Origin: D2472 sp964275585 | GTDB lineage: Bacteria; Pseudomonadota; Gammaproteobacteria; Magnimaribacterales; D2472 | NCBI GenBank assembly: GCA_964275585.1 | Contig: CAXYCJ010000006.1 | Span: 1-64,000 of the forward strand | DNA length: 64,000 bases | Reading direction: 5' to 3' | In this document: piece after piece, positions 43,000 through 52,806 of the stretch | How positions within the stretch are numbered: the first letter of the stretch is position 1 | Layout: each line of letters starts with the position of its first letter | The notes under the pieces: generated by a model | Told to the model about the DNA's origin: nothing | The model's input: the letters and a program-made list of their open reading frames with translations, nothing else | Database searches by the model: none | Position numbers and translations under genes: made by a program

Positions 43000-43793
43000 T
43001 TTCAGATTTTTTATTAGCACTTTTTCTAGGATTTATTCAGGGCTTAACTGAGTTTTTACCTATTTCGAGCTCTGCCCATTTGCAGCTTCCTGAACTTTTA
43101 TTAGAAACTAAGAATTTTGGCTTATTTTTTGATATAGCGGTTCATGGGGGCACTCTAGCTGCGGTTATTTTTTACTTTAAAAATGATCTTCAAGAGTTAA
43201 TTCAAGCATGGCTGCCATGGACCAGCCATAGAGACAAAGATCAATTTACCTTAGGTTTAAATCTAATGATTGCAACAATGCCAATAGTCTTTGTTGGCTT
43301 AATATTTTCTGACTCGATTGCGTCAAGAGACTATACCGTCGAGTTTATTGCATGGACCAATGTAATTTTTGCGGTTTTTTTATTGCTTGCTTTTAAGTTT
43401 TCTTCTCAATCTAAATCTTTAATAAGCATGACCATTAGCATGGCTTTTTTGATAGGCTGCCTTCAAGCTCTTGCTGTTTTTCCAGGAGCCTCAAGGTCAG
43501 GCATGGCAATTACCGGCGCACTATTGATTGGTATTAACCTAAAAGAGGGATCTCAGTTTGCATTTCTTTTAAGTATCCCAACAATCATAGGCGCATTGAT
43601 TTTAATGCTTACAAAACAAGAGCATGTCTTTACTCTAGATGATCTTTTAATTTTAAGCATAGGTTTTCTTAGCTCAGCAATAATTGCCTTTTTAACCATT
43701 AAATTATTCTTGCAATTTGTTGAAAGGGTGGGTATGACCCCCTTTGTTTTATATAGACTTGGACTGGGAGCAGTCTTATTGCTCCTTGTATGA
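42996..43793 (+). CDS. uppP: Undecaprenyl-diphosphate phosphatase
   Basis: 265 aa, polytopic. BacA/UppP motifs GFIQGLTEFLPISSSAHLQL and FPGASRSGMAITGALL contain the catalytic Glu/Ser/Arg residues. Recycles undecaprenyl pyrophosphate for peptidoglycan and O-antigen synthesis. Overlaps rsmJ by 4 bp. Confidence 0.94.
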   Translation: MISDFLLALFLGFIQGLTEFLPISSSAHLQLPELLLETKNFGLFFDIAVHGGTLAAVIFYFKNDLQELIQAWLPWTSHRDKDQFTLGLNLMIATMPIVFVGLIFSDSIASRDYTVEFIAWTNVIFAVFLLLAFKFSSQSKSLISMTISMAFLIGCLQALAVFPGASRSGMAITGALLIGINLKEGSQFAFLLSIPTIIGALILMLTKQEHVFTLDDLLILSIGFLSSAIIAFLTIKLFLQFVERVGMTPFVLYRLGLGAVLLLLV

Positions 43794-44530
43794 TCACTAG
43801 TCTTTATTACACTTCTAAAAAACATCAAAACATTGCTGAGACTCTTGCGCAAAGCATAGGTATTAAAGCTCTTAATGAACCAAGCAACACCGAAGAGCCT
43901 TTTTTAGAATTTAGCGACTCAGGATTATCATTTTTTCACCCTGAAGCTAGAGCAAAGAATCAATTTATTATTAATTTTAATTCAGGATCTACCGGCTGGC
44001 GTTTAAAAAGAGTCGAGCACGAGAAATTGATTAAAAAAGCTTTAGGCAAGTCACCTAAGCCTCTCAAAATTCTTGATTGCACCGCAGGGTTGCTTCAAGA
44101 TACATTATTATTTTTAAGCTTAGGCCATGAAGTAACAGCAGTAGAGCAAAGTAAATTGCTCTTCCACTTATTGCAGGATGGGATTAATCGAAGTCTACCT
44201 TTTCAAGACAATCTATTTTTAAATCTAACTATGGTGCAAGGTAACGCATGTTCTTTTGCACGAGAAGCCCAAGAGTTTGATGTAATTTACTATGACCCAA
44301 TGTATCCACCTTCAAAGAAATCTGCGCTTGGCTCAGGACAACTAGAGTACTTAACTAAAATTTTAGAGATTGAAGACATTCACAATGATCCTCAACAGGA
44401 TTTTGAAGTCTTGCAATTGATGCCAGTCAGAAAGATGATTGTAAAAAGACCAATAAAGGCTGAATCATTTAATTCTGGTATTAACTACCAAGTCACCGGG
44501 AAGACAACTAGGTTTGATGTATATATATAA
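43790..44530 (+). CDS. rsmJ: 16S rRNA (guanine-1516-N2)-methyltransferase
   Basis: 246 aa class I SAM methyltransferase: ILDCTAGLLQDTLLFLSLGHEVTAVEQS (motif I and post-I) and catalytic YYDPMYPP (NPPY-like). Matches RsmJ/YhiQ by motif and length. Ends a run of four overlapping genes. The 48 bp to the next convergent gene hold no convincing terminator. Confidence 0.88.
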   Translation: MITSLYYTSKKHQNIAETLAQSIGIKALNEPSNTEEPFLEFSDSGLSFFHPEARAKNQFIINFNSGSTGWRLKRVEHEKLIKKALGKSPKPLKILDCTAGLLQDTLLFLSLGHEVTAVEQSKLLFHLLQDGINRSLPFQDNLFLNLTMVQGNACSFAREAQEFDVIYYDPMYPPSKKSALGSGQLEYLTKILEIEDIHNDPQQDFEVLQLMPVRKMIVKRPIKAESFNSGINYQVTGKTTRFDVYI

Positions 44531-44578
44531 AAAAACTCAGAATAAATCTGCTCTTTATAATTTTTTCTAACTCACAAG

Positions 44579-46147
44579 TTAACCCGAAATGGTTATAGCG
44601 CCACCCATGCCTGAATGAATAGAGCAATAGTAATATAGAGCAGCAGGAGTGCTAGAAGTTACTTCAATTACAGTGGTTCCTGCAGTGCTAGTGGTTACCC
44701 CGGTCGTGTATTCACTGCCACCTTCATGTGTTCCATTAGACGTAGTAGAAAACTTAAATGGATGACCTGTTGGATGGGTGAAGGTATAAGTTTTTCCGAC
44801 CTCAAATGTTAAAGATGACCTCTGCACTCCATCGATAACATAAACGTTACCAGAGCCTGCATTATTGGCAGCAACACTTACAGAAATAGCAACAGCGGTT
44901 AAGTCTGGTAGCGAGCTAAACGTTAAGCCATCAAGATATGCTTGCGTTGGATTAACTAGCACTCCATTGACAGTATCTGTAAATAGTTTTTGTGCCAGCG
45001 GCAATTTAGTTTCCATTTCTGCGGCAGTCAGGATAGTCCATTCTGGAGCTACATCTGGAGCATACAGAGATTTTAAGTCCCAGCCTGTTAATATCATCCA
45101 GTAAGCAAATTCTTGGGCTATTACTCTGCTATACAGAGTAGGGTTATCTTCTGCAGTAGAGCCATAATTGCCAGTTGGATCATAATAACCACCATCTATT
45201 GCTTCATTCATAGCAAGAACTAGATCTGAAGATGCATCTTCGTACCCCCATGAGGTGTAGCTTTTATCAAATATTAGTGTGATCGTATGCAGCAGATGTT
45301 CCAAGATGGCATTAATTTGCCCGGCCTTAGTTTGCTCATCAGTGGGATTTTTTGATGTGGTTTCCCAGATAAAATCTACAACAGCATAATTGTCATTAAT
45401 ATTATCCCAGCCATCATAGTTGTCGTTATTAAGCGCTGGATCATAGCTGCTCATGTTGGTTGATCCAACTCTTTGGAATGCATTGTATTGAGTAAAATTG
45501 TTTAGCAATAAATTTCTATTTACTGAATTGGTGGCATCATTTTCGGCTAACATTTTATTAGCAATGTTTGCCACATTAGTTACAAATCCATCCGTCACAT
45601 CTGGCAGACCACCTATGATTAAATTGTAAGAGGTTGCATGTTTATCGTAGGGCTTGTAAGTATCATTTTTTAAGAGGACCCCATCCCATGCTGCAAAAGT
45701 ATCAACATCATCGGACGTGTCATTGGTGACTGTGATTGTAAATCCCTCAGCAGTACTAAGATTTCCATCGCTGACGCTTACATTAAAGGAATAAATATTA
45801 TCCCCATTTGCATCCCCAGGCACTTCATAATCGGGAGCTGCGATAAAGCTTATTACACCCGATGTACTAACAGTCATTTTTGAGCCATCATCGCCTGACA
45901 CTGAATAGGTTATTGAGTTTCCTTCAGCATCTGATGCATCCACCATAAAGCCTGAAGTTTCTCCTTCTAAAGTGGAGTAGCTATTAGTTGAATTATTGAT
46001 AGTCGGAGCTGTATTTGTAGGAGTGGTTCCATAACCTCCGCCGTTGGAAGTTCCACCACCGCCTCCACCGCCTCCACCGCCACATGCGGCTAAGATGAAT
46101 ACAGATACAAATGGAAGAATTGATTTAAATTTCAGACACATCAGCAA
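44579..46147 (-). CDS. Poly-Gly lipoprotein with cadherin-like and cupredoxin-like domains
   Basis: 522 aa. Signal peptide with lipobox ILAAC (lipidated Cys22) followed by about ten Gly. Residues ~47-142 form a cadherin/Ig-like repeat (TLEGETSGFMVDASDAEGN, GDNIYSFNVSVSDGNLSTAEGFTITV). A helical middle region (~150-410, with HLLHTITLIF and EFAYWMILTGW) is not recognised. The C-terminal ~90 residues are cupredoxin-like with a full type-1 copper set: His in GHPFKF and C-x-x-H-x-x-x-M in YYCSIHSGM. Likely surface or outer-membrane anchored; redox or copper role is inference. Upstream (46148-46304) 157 bp hold only its own leader region. Confidence 0.8.
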   Translation of the reverse strand: MLMCLKFKSILPFVSVFILAACGGGGGGGGGGTSNGGGYGTTPTNTAPTINNSTNSYSTLEGETSGFMVDASDAEGNSITYSVSGDDGSKMTVSTSGVISFIAAPDYEVPGDANGDNIYSFNVSVSDGNLSTAEGFTITVTNDTSDDVDTFAAWDGVLLKNDTYKPYDKHATSYNLIIGGLPDVTDGFVTNVANIANKMLAENDATNSVNRNLLLNNFTQYNAFQRVGSTNMSSYDPALNNDNYDGWDNINDNYAVVDFIWETTSKNPTDEQTKAGQINAILEHLLHTITLIFDKSYTSWGYEDASSDLVLAMNEAIDGGYYDPTGNYGSTAEDNPTLYSRVIAQEFAYWMILTGWDLKSLYAPDVAPEWTILTAAEMETKLPLAQKLFTDTVNGVLVNPTQAYLDGLTFSSLPDLTAVAISVSVAANNAGSGNVYVIDGVQRSSLTFEVGKTYTFTHPTGHPFKFSTTSNGTHEGGSEYTTGVTTSTAGTTVIEVTSSTPAALYYYCSIHSGMGGAITISG

Positions 46148-46304
46148 ACCTCTGCAAAGCAGTGTAATGGTTAAGCTGAGCGTCTAGAGCATGTAAGAAT
46201 TAGTTGTGCCCAATTAATCCAAGGCGCTAGCAAGGCAGCAAAGATTCAACAATATTAATAAACATTCAATTATAAATCAAGCTTATGATAGACATAAATA
46301 TGTC

Positions 46305-47564
46305 CTATGGTCTGACCTGCCCATCTCCCGCAACGATGTACTTAAAACTTGTCAGTTGATTTAATCCAACAGGACCCCTTGCATGAAATTTCCCAGTTGC
46401 AATGCCTATCTCACCGCCAAGCCCAAACTCACCTCCGTCGGCAAATTGAGTGGATGCATTGATCATCAAAATAGCGCTATCAATTGACGCTGTAAAATGA
46501 TTTTGAGTATTTTTGTCTTCGCTGACAATAGCTTCAGTGTGACCAGTTCCATACTGGTTAATGTGTCGAATAGCTTCTTCCGCATCATTCACTATTTTGA
46601 TGCTTACAATTGGAGCAAGGTATTCTGTCGACCAATCTTCTTCTGTTGCAGGAACAGTGCGATCATCCAATGACATTGTCTTATCACAACCCCTAACTTC
46701 GCACTCTAGTGATGACAATTTTTGAATTAATACTGGTCCAAATGATTTAGCAATGGTTTGGTGCAATAAGATTGTTTCTGCAGCACCACAAATACCTGTT
46801 CTTCTCATTTTTGCGTTAATGCATATTTCAAGAGCATTTTTTTCATCTGCATATTCGTCAACATAAACATGGCAGATACCCTCGAGATGACCAAAAACTG
46901 GTACCTTTGCTGATTTCTCTACCTCCGCAACAAGACTTTTCCCACCCCTTGGAACTATCACATCAATCGATCCGTTTAAGCCTTCAAGCATTAAGGTTGC
47001 AGCTTCTCGACTTTCAAATGGAACTATTTGAATGGTTTCCTTGGGCAGTCCCGCCTTAAGCAAAGCTTTTTGCAATGAATCCACCAGAGCTGTTGCAGAC
47101 CTTAAGCCATCCTTGCCACTTCGTAAAATCACAGCATTCCCTGATTTTAGGCACAGACCACCAGCATCACTGGCAACGTTAGGGCGGCTTTCAAATATTA
47201 TTCCTATTACTCCCAATGGGGTTGATACTCTTGAAATATTTAAACCGTTTGGTCTGTTCCAGGTTGCCAATACCTTTCCTACTGGATCTGGAAAAAGCTT
47301 GATTTCCTCTAATGTTTTGCAGATCCCTTCTAGGCGCTCATTATTAAGCTCTAGTCGATCAATAAACGCATCATCTTTTCCGCTGTCTCTGGCTTGAGTA
47401 ACATCTTGATTGTTAGCCATAAGAATTAATTCCTTGTCCGATTGAATTTCTTGAATTGCGAAATCAAAGAAACTATTTTTTTGACTAGATGGAGCACTAT
47501 TTAAAACAGCACTTGCTTGCTTAGCTTTTGCGCCCATTTCATTTAATTCTTGTCGGAGATCCAT
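46305..47564 (-). CDS. proA: Gamma-glutamyl phosphate reductase
   Basis: 419 aa aldehyde-dehydrogenase-like enzyme. ISRVSTPLGVIGIIFESRPNV, NAVILRSGKDGLRSA, catalytic Cys in RRTGICGAAETILLH, and C-terminal GGEIGIATGKFHARGPVGLNQLTSFKY. Second step of proline synthesis. Starts 1 bp after the proB stop. Confidence 0.96.
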   Translation of the reverse strand: MDLRQELNEMGAKAKQASAVLNSAPSSQKNSFFDFAIQEIQSDKELILMANNQDVTQARDSGKDDAFIDRLELNNERLEGICKTLEEIKLFPDPVGKVLATWNRPNGLNISRVSTPLGVIGIIFESRPNVASDAGGLCLKSGNAVILRSGKDGLRSATALVDSLQKALLKAGLPKETIQIVPFESREAATLMLEGLNGSIDVIVPRGGKSLVAEVEKSAKVPVFGHLEGICHVYVDEYADEKNALEICINAKMRRTGICGAAETILLHQTIAKSFGPVLIQKLSSLECEVRGCDKTMSLDDRTVPATEEDWSTEYLAPIVSIKIVNDAEEAIRHINQYGTGHTEAIVSEDKNTQNHFTASIDSAILMINASTQFADGGEFGLGGEIGIATGKFHARGPVGLNQLTSFKYIVAGDGQVRP

Positions 47565-47565
47565 T

Positions 47566-48348
47566 TTATTTTTTTACAAACCAAGTTGCTCTTCCTTTCC
47601 CACTTAGACTTCTGATGGGCTGACTTTTTTTACCAGAAGCAATCACCATAGCAGAGTTATTTTTAAAACAAATCTCAGCAGCTTGAATTTTTGAGATCAT
47701 TCCACCTTTGCCCATCTCACTAGCTTTACCTGCCATTTTTTTAATTTTTGCACTTATTCGAGGTACATTTTTAATTAAACCATCGCCCTTATTATTTTTA
47801 ATGTCCTCTTCAGATGTGTAAAGACCATCTACGCTTGAGAGCACGACCAATAAATCTGCTTGAAAGAGAGTTGAAACTTTTGCTGCTAAAAGATCATTAT
47901 CTCCAAATCTAATTTCATCCGTTGCTGTACTGTCATTTTCATTGATGATAGGTAGGCAACCTACTTCTAAGAGCTTAGTGATGGTTTGTTGAGCATTTTT
48001 TGATGATACTTTTAGCTCGGTTTCTCTTGGCGTTAGTAGCATTTGACCAATATGAATACCATGCTTATTCATGTGTTTCTTCCAAGCTATCATTAGTTCT
48101 ATTTGTCCATGAGCTGCTAATGCTTGAGATTCGGCAAGAGCTAAGTCTTTTGAAAGAGCTATATTTTTTCTTCCTATTGCAATTGCTCCAGATGACACAA
48201 TTAAAACATCCTTATTTTTTTTTCTAAGCCACGCAACATCCTCAGCCAGCCTAGCTAAAAAACCATGATCAATTTTACCTTTGGAGTCTGCAAGTACAGC
48301 AGAACCTATCTTGATGACTATTCGCTTGTATGAATTTACATTACGCAT
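47566..48348 (-). CDS. proB: Glutamate 5-kinase, short form
   Basis: 260 aa amino-acid kinase fold: VIKIGSAVLADSKGKI, IVSSGAIAIGRK, INENDSTATDEIRFGDNDLLAAKVS, and GKGGMISKIQAAEI. It lacks the C-terminal PUA domain found in E. coli ProB (367 aa). Phosphorylates glutamate; proline feedback residues not assessed. Divergent from the FG-GAP lipoprotein gene with a 37-bp promoter gap. Confidence 0.94.
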   Translation of the reverse strand: MRNVNSYKRIVIKIGSAVLADSKGKIDHGFLARLAEDVAWLRKKNKDVLIVSSGAIAIGRKNIALSKDLALAESQALAAHGQIELMIAWKKHMNKHGIHIGQMLLTPRETELKVSSKNAQQTITKLLEVGCLPIINENDSTATDEIRFGDNDLLAAKVSTLFQADLLVVLSSVDGLYTSEEDIKNNKGDGLIKNVPRISAKIKKMAGKASEMGKGGMISKIQAAEICFKNNSAMVIASGKKSQPIRSLSGKGRATWFVKK

Positions 48349-48385
48349 TCTTTAATCCAAGTAATACAATGTTGAGTTGTAAAAA

Positions 48386-50215
48386 ATGATATTTAAACAT
48401 AATAAAAATATTTCAAGAAATTTCATTATATTCTTGATCTCAGCTTTGATTACTATTAGCTGTGGAGGTGGAGGGGGAAGTGCGCCGGCTCAGCCTGCCC
48501 CCTTAACATTTTTAGTTACTGGTGTACCTTCCTCAGTTGAAAGCTATGAGTTGATTTCTTTGCAAGTAAATTCAAGTATTACAGGCTGCACATTTATAAC
48601 TGAGAGTGAAGATTTTTTTTGGTTGAGCTCAACTGATAATTTAAATTTTAATTTTAGAGCCCCGATTATTTATACTCAAAGTCAAATATTTACATTCAAA
48701 ATTTCTGCTATTAATAACCCTGCTCAGCTTGAGTGCTCTGGATCCCAAAGCTATGAACTAAGCGTTACAAGAAATTCAACAGAATTTATTCCAGAGCCAG
48801 ATCCAAGCAACCTTCCATATTTAGCTTCATCTTATTTTAGTATTCATGATATTGGTCTGGGGGGGTTAGAAATCACAGAAAGATACTCAGCCACAGTGTG
48901 TTATCCAACAGAAAATGATTGCGTCACATACGATAATGAATTGTTTGGTCAAGATGCTCACAATATGGCCACTGGTGATTTTAATGGCGATGGTTTTGAA
49001 GACTTTGCAGTTGCCTGGGCTATCTTTCCTCACACCATAGATCAAAGTAAAAAAATCTATGCCCCTGTTAATATCTATTTAAATGATCAGCAAGGAGGGT
49101 TTGAAGAAGATCTAAATCTTTATGCTGCTGAAGAAGCTCCAAAGCACCCATTCGCATACAGGCTTGTAGTAGATGATTTCAATGGAGATGGTTTGGATGA
49201 TGTCTTTGCTGGATCAATGGGGCTGTCTGTTGAACAAGGAAAGCGATGGGGCATTGATCCTTATCCGCATTTTTTATTGCTTTCTAATTCCTCAGGTCAA
49301 TTTGAAGAAAGTTCAGCAAACATTGAAGATGAGAATAATGGCTTAGGTCAGCTTTGTAGATTTGCTCACGATGCAAGTGGGGGAGATCCAGACGGGGATG
49401 GTGATGTGGATCTTTTTGCCTGCAATATGCTACTGGTCAATGATGGTGTTGGCAACTTCACCATACATCCTCATCTGAACCTTGATTGGCATTATAAATA
49501 TGCCAACCCAATGAGCAGTTTGTTAGCAGATCTAAATAATGATGGGTTTGATGATATTATTTTTTGGAATTTCAATGATAGACGAAACTTTGATCTGCTT
49601 CCCGAGGAGGGGTTTGTGCTATTAAGCGATGGCACCAAAGAGATACAAAACTGGAAAAAAAATACCTTACCTCCTGGCCCATTTGGCATCAATCAAACTA
49701 AGTACAATCATGCTGCTGGCGGAGATTTAAACAATGATGGCTATGTAGATGTTGTGCTTGGTATCACCAGGGCAGACCCATACTACGAAGGAGCCTATGT
49801 TCAAGTATTAATGAATGACGGGTCCGGGGGGTTAATTGACGAAACTTCAGCACGCTTTGTTAACCAAGAGAGAGCTTCCAGTCATCACGGAGAGGGGAAT
49901 ATTTATGTGCGGGATATGAATTTAGATGGCGCACTTGATATTATTCATTCAACAAGAGATTTTCAGTCTAGTTTGCATGGAGCCCATGTCGCAATTAATG
50001 ATGGCATTGGAAATTTTCAATCACTAGCAAACTCTATTCTTCCAAATCGACCAGATCAAGGTTTCAACGCCACAGATTCATTGTTCAAAGGTGTGCCAAT
50101 CAATGCTGATAATCTGGGTTGTCTAGATTTGATCTCAACAACAGATAGTTGGCAAGATGTAAACACTCAAAGAAACTATCTTTTTACAATATTAAATACC
50201 GATTGCAGCTATTGA
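48386..50215 (+). CDS. Poly-Gly FG-GAP/VCBS-repeat lipoprotein
   Basis: 609 aa. Lipobox ITISC (lipidated Cys26) followed by five Gly. Residues ~40-140 form an Ig-like region. From ~180 on there are at least six FG-GAP/VCBS repeats with calcium-type loops: GDFNGDGFEDFAV, DDFNGDGLDDVFA, GDPDGDGDVDLFA, ADLNNDGFDDIIF, GDLNNDGYVDVVL, RDMNLDGALDIIH. Together they probably make a Ca-binding beta-propeller on the cell surface. Substrate or partner unknown. Lies 11 bp before the tRNA-Leu 3' end (opposite strand). Confidence 0.85.
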   Translation: MIFKHNKNISRNFIIFLISALITISCGGGGGSAPAQPAPLTFLVTGVPSSVESYELISLQVNSSITGCTFITESEDFFWLSSTDNLNFNFRAPIIYTQSQIFTFKISAINNPAQLECSGSQSYELSVTRNSTEFIPEPDPSNLPYLASSYFSIHDIGLGGLEITERYSATVCYPTENDCVTYDNELFGQDAHNMATGDFNGDGFEDFAVAWAIFPHTIDQSKKIYAPVNIYLNDQQGGFEEDLNLYAAEEAPKHPFAYRLVVDDFNGDGLDDVFAGSMGLSVEQGKRWGIDPYPHFLLLSNSSGQFEESSANIEDENNGLGQLCRFAHDASGGDPDGDGDVDLFACNMLLVNDGVGNFTIHPHLNLDWHYKYANPMSSLLADLNNDGFDDIIFWNFNDRRNFDLLPEEGFVLLSDGTKEIQNWKKNTLPPGPFGINQTKYNHAAGGDLNNDGYVDVVLGITRADPYYEGAYVQVLMNDGSGGLIDETSARFVNQERASSHHGEGNIYVRDMNLDGALDIIHSTRDFQSSLHGAHVAINDGIGNFQSLANSILPNRPDQGFNATDSLFKGVPINADNLGCLDLISTTDSWQDVNTQRNYLFTILNTDCSY

Positions 50216-50226
50216 TAGTGGAAACC

Positions 50227-50311
50227 TGGTGCCCCATACCTGAGTCGAACAGGTACTCCCGAAGGAACGCGATTTTGAATCGCGCGCGTCTACCAGTTCC
50301 GCCAATGGGGC
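50227..50311 (-). tRNA. tRNA-Leu (CAA)
   Basis: On the minus strand: acceptor GCCCCAT paired with ATGGGGC, anticodon loop TTCAAAA with anticodon CAA (reads UUG), a class II variable arm (GTTCCTTCGGGAGT) and T-loop TTCGACT. The CCA end is encoded (50227-50229, with discriminator A at 50230). Located directly beside queA, as in Pseudomonas. Confidence 0.95.
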
Positions 50312-50361
50312 ACGCGAATCATTGTAGCTGAGAACAACATCTTTTAGAATTACCCACCTAA

Positions 50362-51398
50362 ATGAAAACTGAAAAATTTAATTACGATTTACCTGAGCAC
50401 TTAATCGCTCAATATCCTCTTGAAAACAGAGTGGATTCCAGGTTGCTGGCTTGTATTGATGGCATCGAACATAAAAAATTTTCAAGATGTACTCTCTTAC
50501 ATGCAGCATGGAGATTTATTGGTAGTAAATAAAACCTCTGTGATTCCCGCAAGATTATTTGGTGAAAAAAGTACTGGCGGAAAGGTTGAAATTTTTCTCG
50601 AACGATTTTTATCAGACCATCAAACTCTGGTTCAAATAAAAATCCTCAAGAACTCCAAAAGAAAATACTCAATTAGTCTTTTTCTTTTGATGGCAAACAG
50701 TTTTTTGCAATTATAAGAGGCAGGCAAGATTAATTTTATTTATATTGGATTGGGAGCAAGACCCTCAAAATATTTTTCAATTACATGGTGAAATTCCACT
50801 TCCGCCATTACATGAATCGTTCAGCGGAAAAGATTGATGAAGAAAGATACGAGACTGTTTACGCTTGATTCTGAAAAAAAAGAGTCTGTCGCTGCGCCCA
50901 CTGCAGGAATGCATTTTGATGATCAACTATTAGCTAAGATTAAAAATAAGGGCGTAGATATTGGCTATGTTAATCTGCAAGTCGGCGCTGGAACCTTTCA
51001 GCCTGTTAAAACAGAATTAATTACTGAGCACCAAATCCATAAAGAACTCATTGAGGTAGATGCAATATTAATTGAGCAAGTGAAACAAACTAAAGCTAGG
51101 GATGGCAAGATAATAGCAGTTGGAACTACCTCTGTTAGAGCTCTAGAAACAGCTTGCCAGAAAGGACTACCAACCTTTTAAAGGAGAGACGCAGTTGTTT
51201 ATTTATCCTGGCTATGAGTTTAAAGTGGTGGACCTTATGATCACGAACTTTCACCTGCCCAAGTCATCGCTCCTCATGTTAGTGGCAGCGTTTATTGGAT
51301 ATGAAAAAATGATTGAACTTTACCAGCTTGCAATTGCAAAAGAGTATCGATTCCTATCTTATGGTGATGCCATGCTTCTTAAAAAAAATGAAATTTAA
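50362..51398 (+). pseudogene. queA: S-adenosylmethionine:tRNA ribosyltransferase-isomerase QueA, multiply frameshifted
   Basis: Fragments in three frames together rebuild QueA: MKTEKFNYDLPEHLIAQYPL, HGDLLVVNKTSVIPARLFGEK, HGEIPLPP, ERYETVYA, VAAPTAGMHFDDQLL, GYVNLQVGAGTFQPVKTE, IAVGTTSVRALETA and FIYPGYEFKVVDLMITNFHLPKSSLLMLV ending at TAA 51396-51398. I count seven breaks: extra base in A6 at 50473-50478, A5 at 50638-50642, T4 at 50685-50688, a one-base loss near 50708-50713, extra base in A4 at 50828-50831, in CTT at 50864-50866, and in CC at 51170-51171. Six of seven are insertions. Epoxyqueuosine step of queuosine synthesis. As written it cannot make the protein; sequence error is a strong alternative. 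Confidence 0.85.
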
Positions 51399-52503
51399 CA
51401 TATCTGCTAAAGAAGGCTTCGCACGCAGGGGTGAGCTAGAATTTGACAGAGGCTCTATTCAGACTCCAGCATTTATGCCTGTGGGTACCAACGGGACTGT
51501 AAAAGCATTAGAGGTAGATAATATTTTGGAAACAGGGGCTGAAATTATTCTAGGGAACACCTATCACTTAATGCTTCGTCCTGGAGATGAGCTCATCAAA
51601 AAACTTGGAGGGTTGCATAAATTTTCAAATTGGAGCAAACCCATTTTAACTGACTCTGGAGGGTTTCAGGTTTGGAGCTTGGGTGATCTTGCCAAAATTA
51701 CCGAGGAGGGCATTAGCTTCCAGTCACCCTATGATGGCAACAAACATTTTATGAGCCCAGAAGACTCGATGCGAATCCAGCAGAATCTTGGATCTGACAT
51801 TGTCATGGTGCTTGATGAGTGCACTCCTTATCCATCAACACATCAAGAAGCAAGAAAATCTATGGAACTATCGATGAGGTGGGCTCAAAGATCTATGAAT
51901 GCACATCAGTCAGAATCTGCATTGTTTGGAATTGTCCAAGGCGGCATGCATGAAGATTTAAGACTAGAATCGTTATCTGGTTTAAATAATATTGGCTTTG
52001 ATGGCATAGCGATTGGCGGCCTAAGCGTTGGAGAGCCCAAAGAAGATAAGACTAGAATTCTGCAGCATCTTGCTCCTCATCTTCCTGCTGATAAGCCTCA
52101 CTACCTCATGGGCGTTGGTAAGCCAGAGGACATAGTAGACGCAGTATTTTATGGAATAGACATGTTTGATTGTGTGCTTCCAACTCGGAATGCTAGAAAC
52201 GGCCAACTTATTACATCTTATGGCGTACTTAACATTAGGAATGCTCCCAGTAAAACCAGTCAAGATCCTATCGACCCAAATTGTGGTTGCAAGGTTTGCA
52301 AAAATTACTCGCAAGCATATTTAAACCATTTAGATAAAACCAATGAAATGCTTGGATCAATATTAAACAGTTTTCATAATGTTTATTATTATCAGTCTCT
52401 TATGAATGAAATTCGCGAGTCGATTACGTCAAATTCATTCGCTAAGTTCATAAAAGACTTTTATAATAAGCGGCACTTAGAAGTACCAAAGCAGTTAATC
52501 TAG
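51388..52503 (+). CDS. tgt: Queuine tRNA-ribosyltransferase
   Basis: 371 aa, intact. LTDSGGFQVWSLG, catalytic region VQGGMHEDLR, GIAIGGLSVGEPKE, nucleophile Asp in MFDCVLPTRNARNG, and zinc motif C-x-C-x-x-C in NCGCKVCKNYSQAYLNHL. Start chosen at ATG 51388 (MKFNISAKEGFARRGELEF), which fits E. coli Tgt (375 aa); the open frame extends further upstream inside queA. Inserts preQ1 at position 34 of GUN tRNAs. Confidence 0.95.
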   Translation: MKFNISAKEGFARRGELEFDRGSIQTPAFMPVGTNGTVKALEVDNILETGAEIILGNTYHLMLRPGDELIKKLGGLHKFSNWSKPILTDSGGFQVWSLGDLAKITEEGISFQSPYDGNKHFMSPEDSMRIQQNLGSDIVMVLDECTPYPSTHQEARKSMELSMRWAQRSMNAHQSESALFGIVQGGMHEDLRLESLSGLNNIGFDGIAIGGLSVGEPKEDKTRILQHLAPHLPADKPHYLMGVGKPEDIVDAVFYGIDMFDCVLPTRNARNGQLITSYGVLNIRNAPSKTSQDPIDPNCGCKVCKNYSQAYLNHLDKTNEMLGSILNSFHNVYYYQSLMNEIRESITSNSFAKFIKDFYNKRHLEVPKQLI

Positions 52504-52512
52504 GGAGATTAT

Positions 52513-52797
52513 ATGAACGACACTAATTCAATGTTAATTTTTTTTATTGCATTTTTAGCTTTAATGTACTTTATGACCATTAGGCCGCAGAACAAAAAAA
52601 TGAAAGCATTACAGGAAATGATGAATGGACTTGAAAAAGGTGACGAGGTTGTTGCAGCTAGCGGTATCATCGGGCGAATTAAAGATATTAAAGGTGACTA
52701 TGTTTCTATTGAGGTCAGCGAAAATATTACGTTTAAACTTCAAAAGACAGCAATTTCTAATGTCTTGCCTAAAGGCACAATAGCCTCAATTAATTAA
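52513..52797 (+). CDS. yajC: Preprotein translocase subunit YajC
   Basis: 94 aa. One N-terminal membrane segment (SMLIFFIAFLALMYFMTIRPQNKKMKALQEMM) and the conserved GDEVVAASGIIGRI domain. Forms an accessory complex with SecDF. GGGAGATT RBS before ATG. 9 bp behind tgt. Confidence 0.94.
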   Translation: MNDTNSMLIFFIAFLALMYFMTIRPQNKKMKALQEMMNGLEKGDEVVAASGIIGRIKDIKGDYVSIEVSENITFKLQKTAISNVLPKGTIASIN

Positions 52798-52806
52798 TAA
52801 AAGTAC

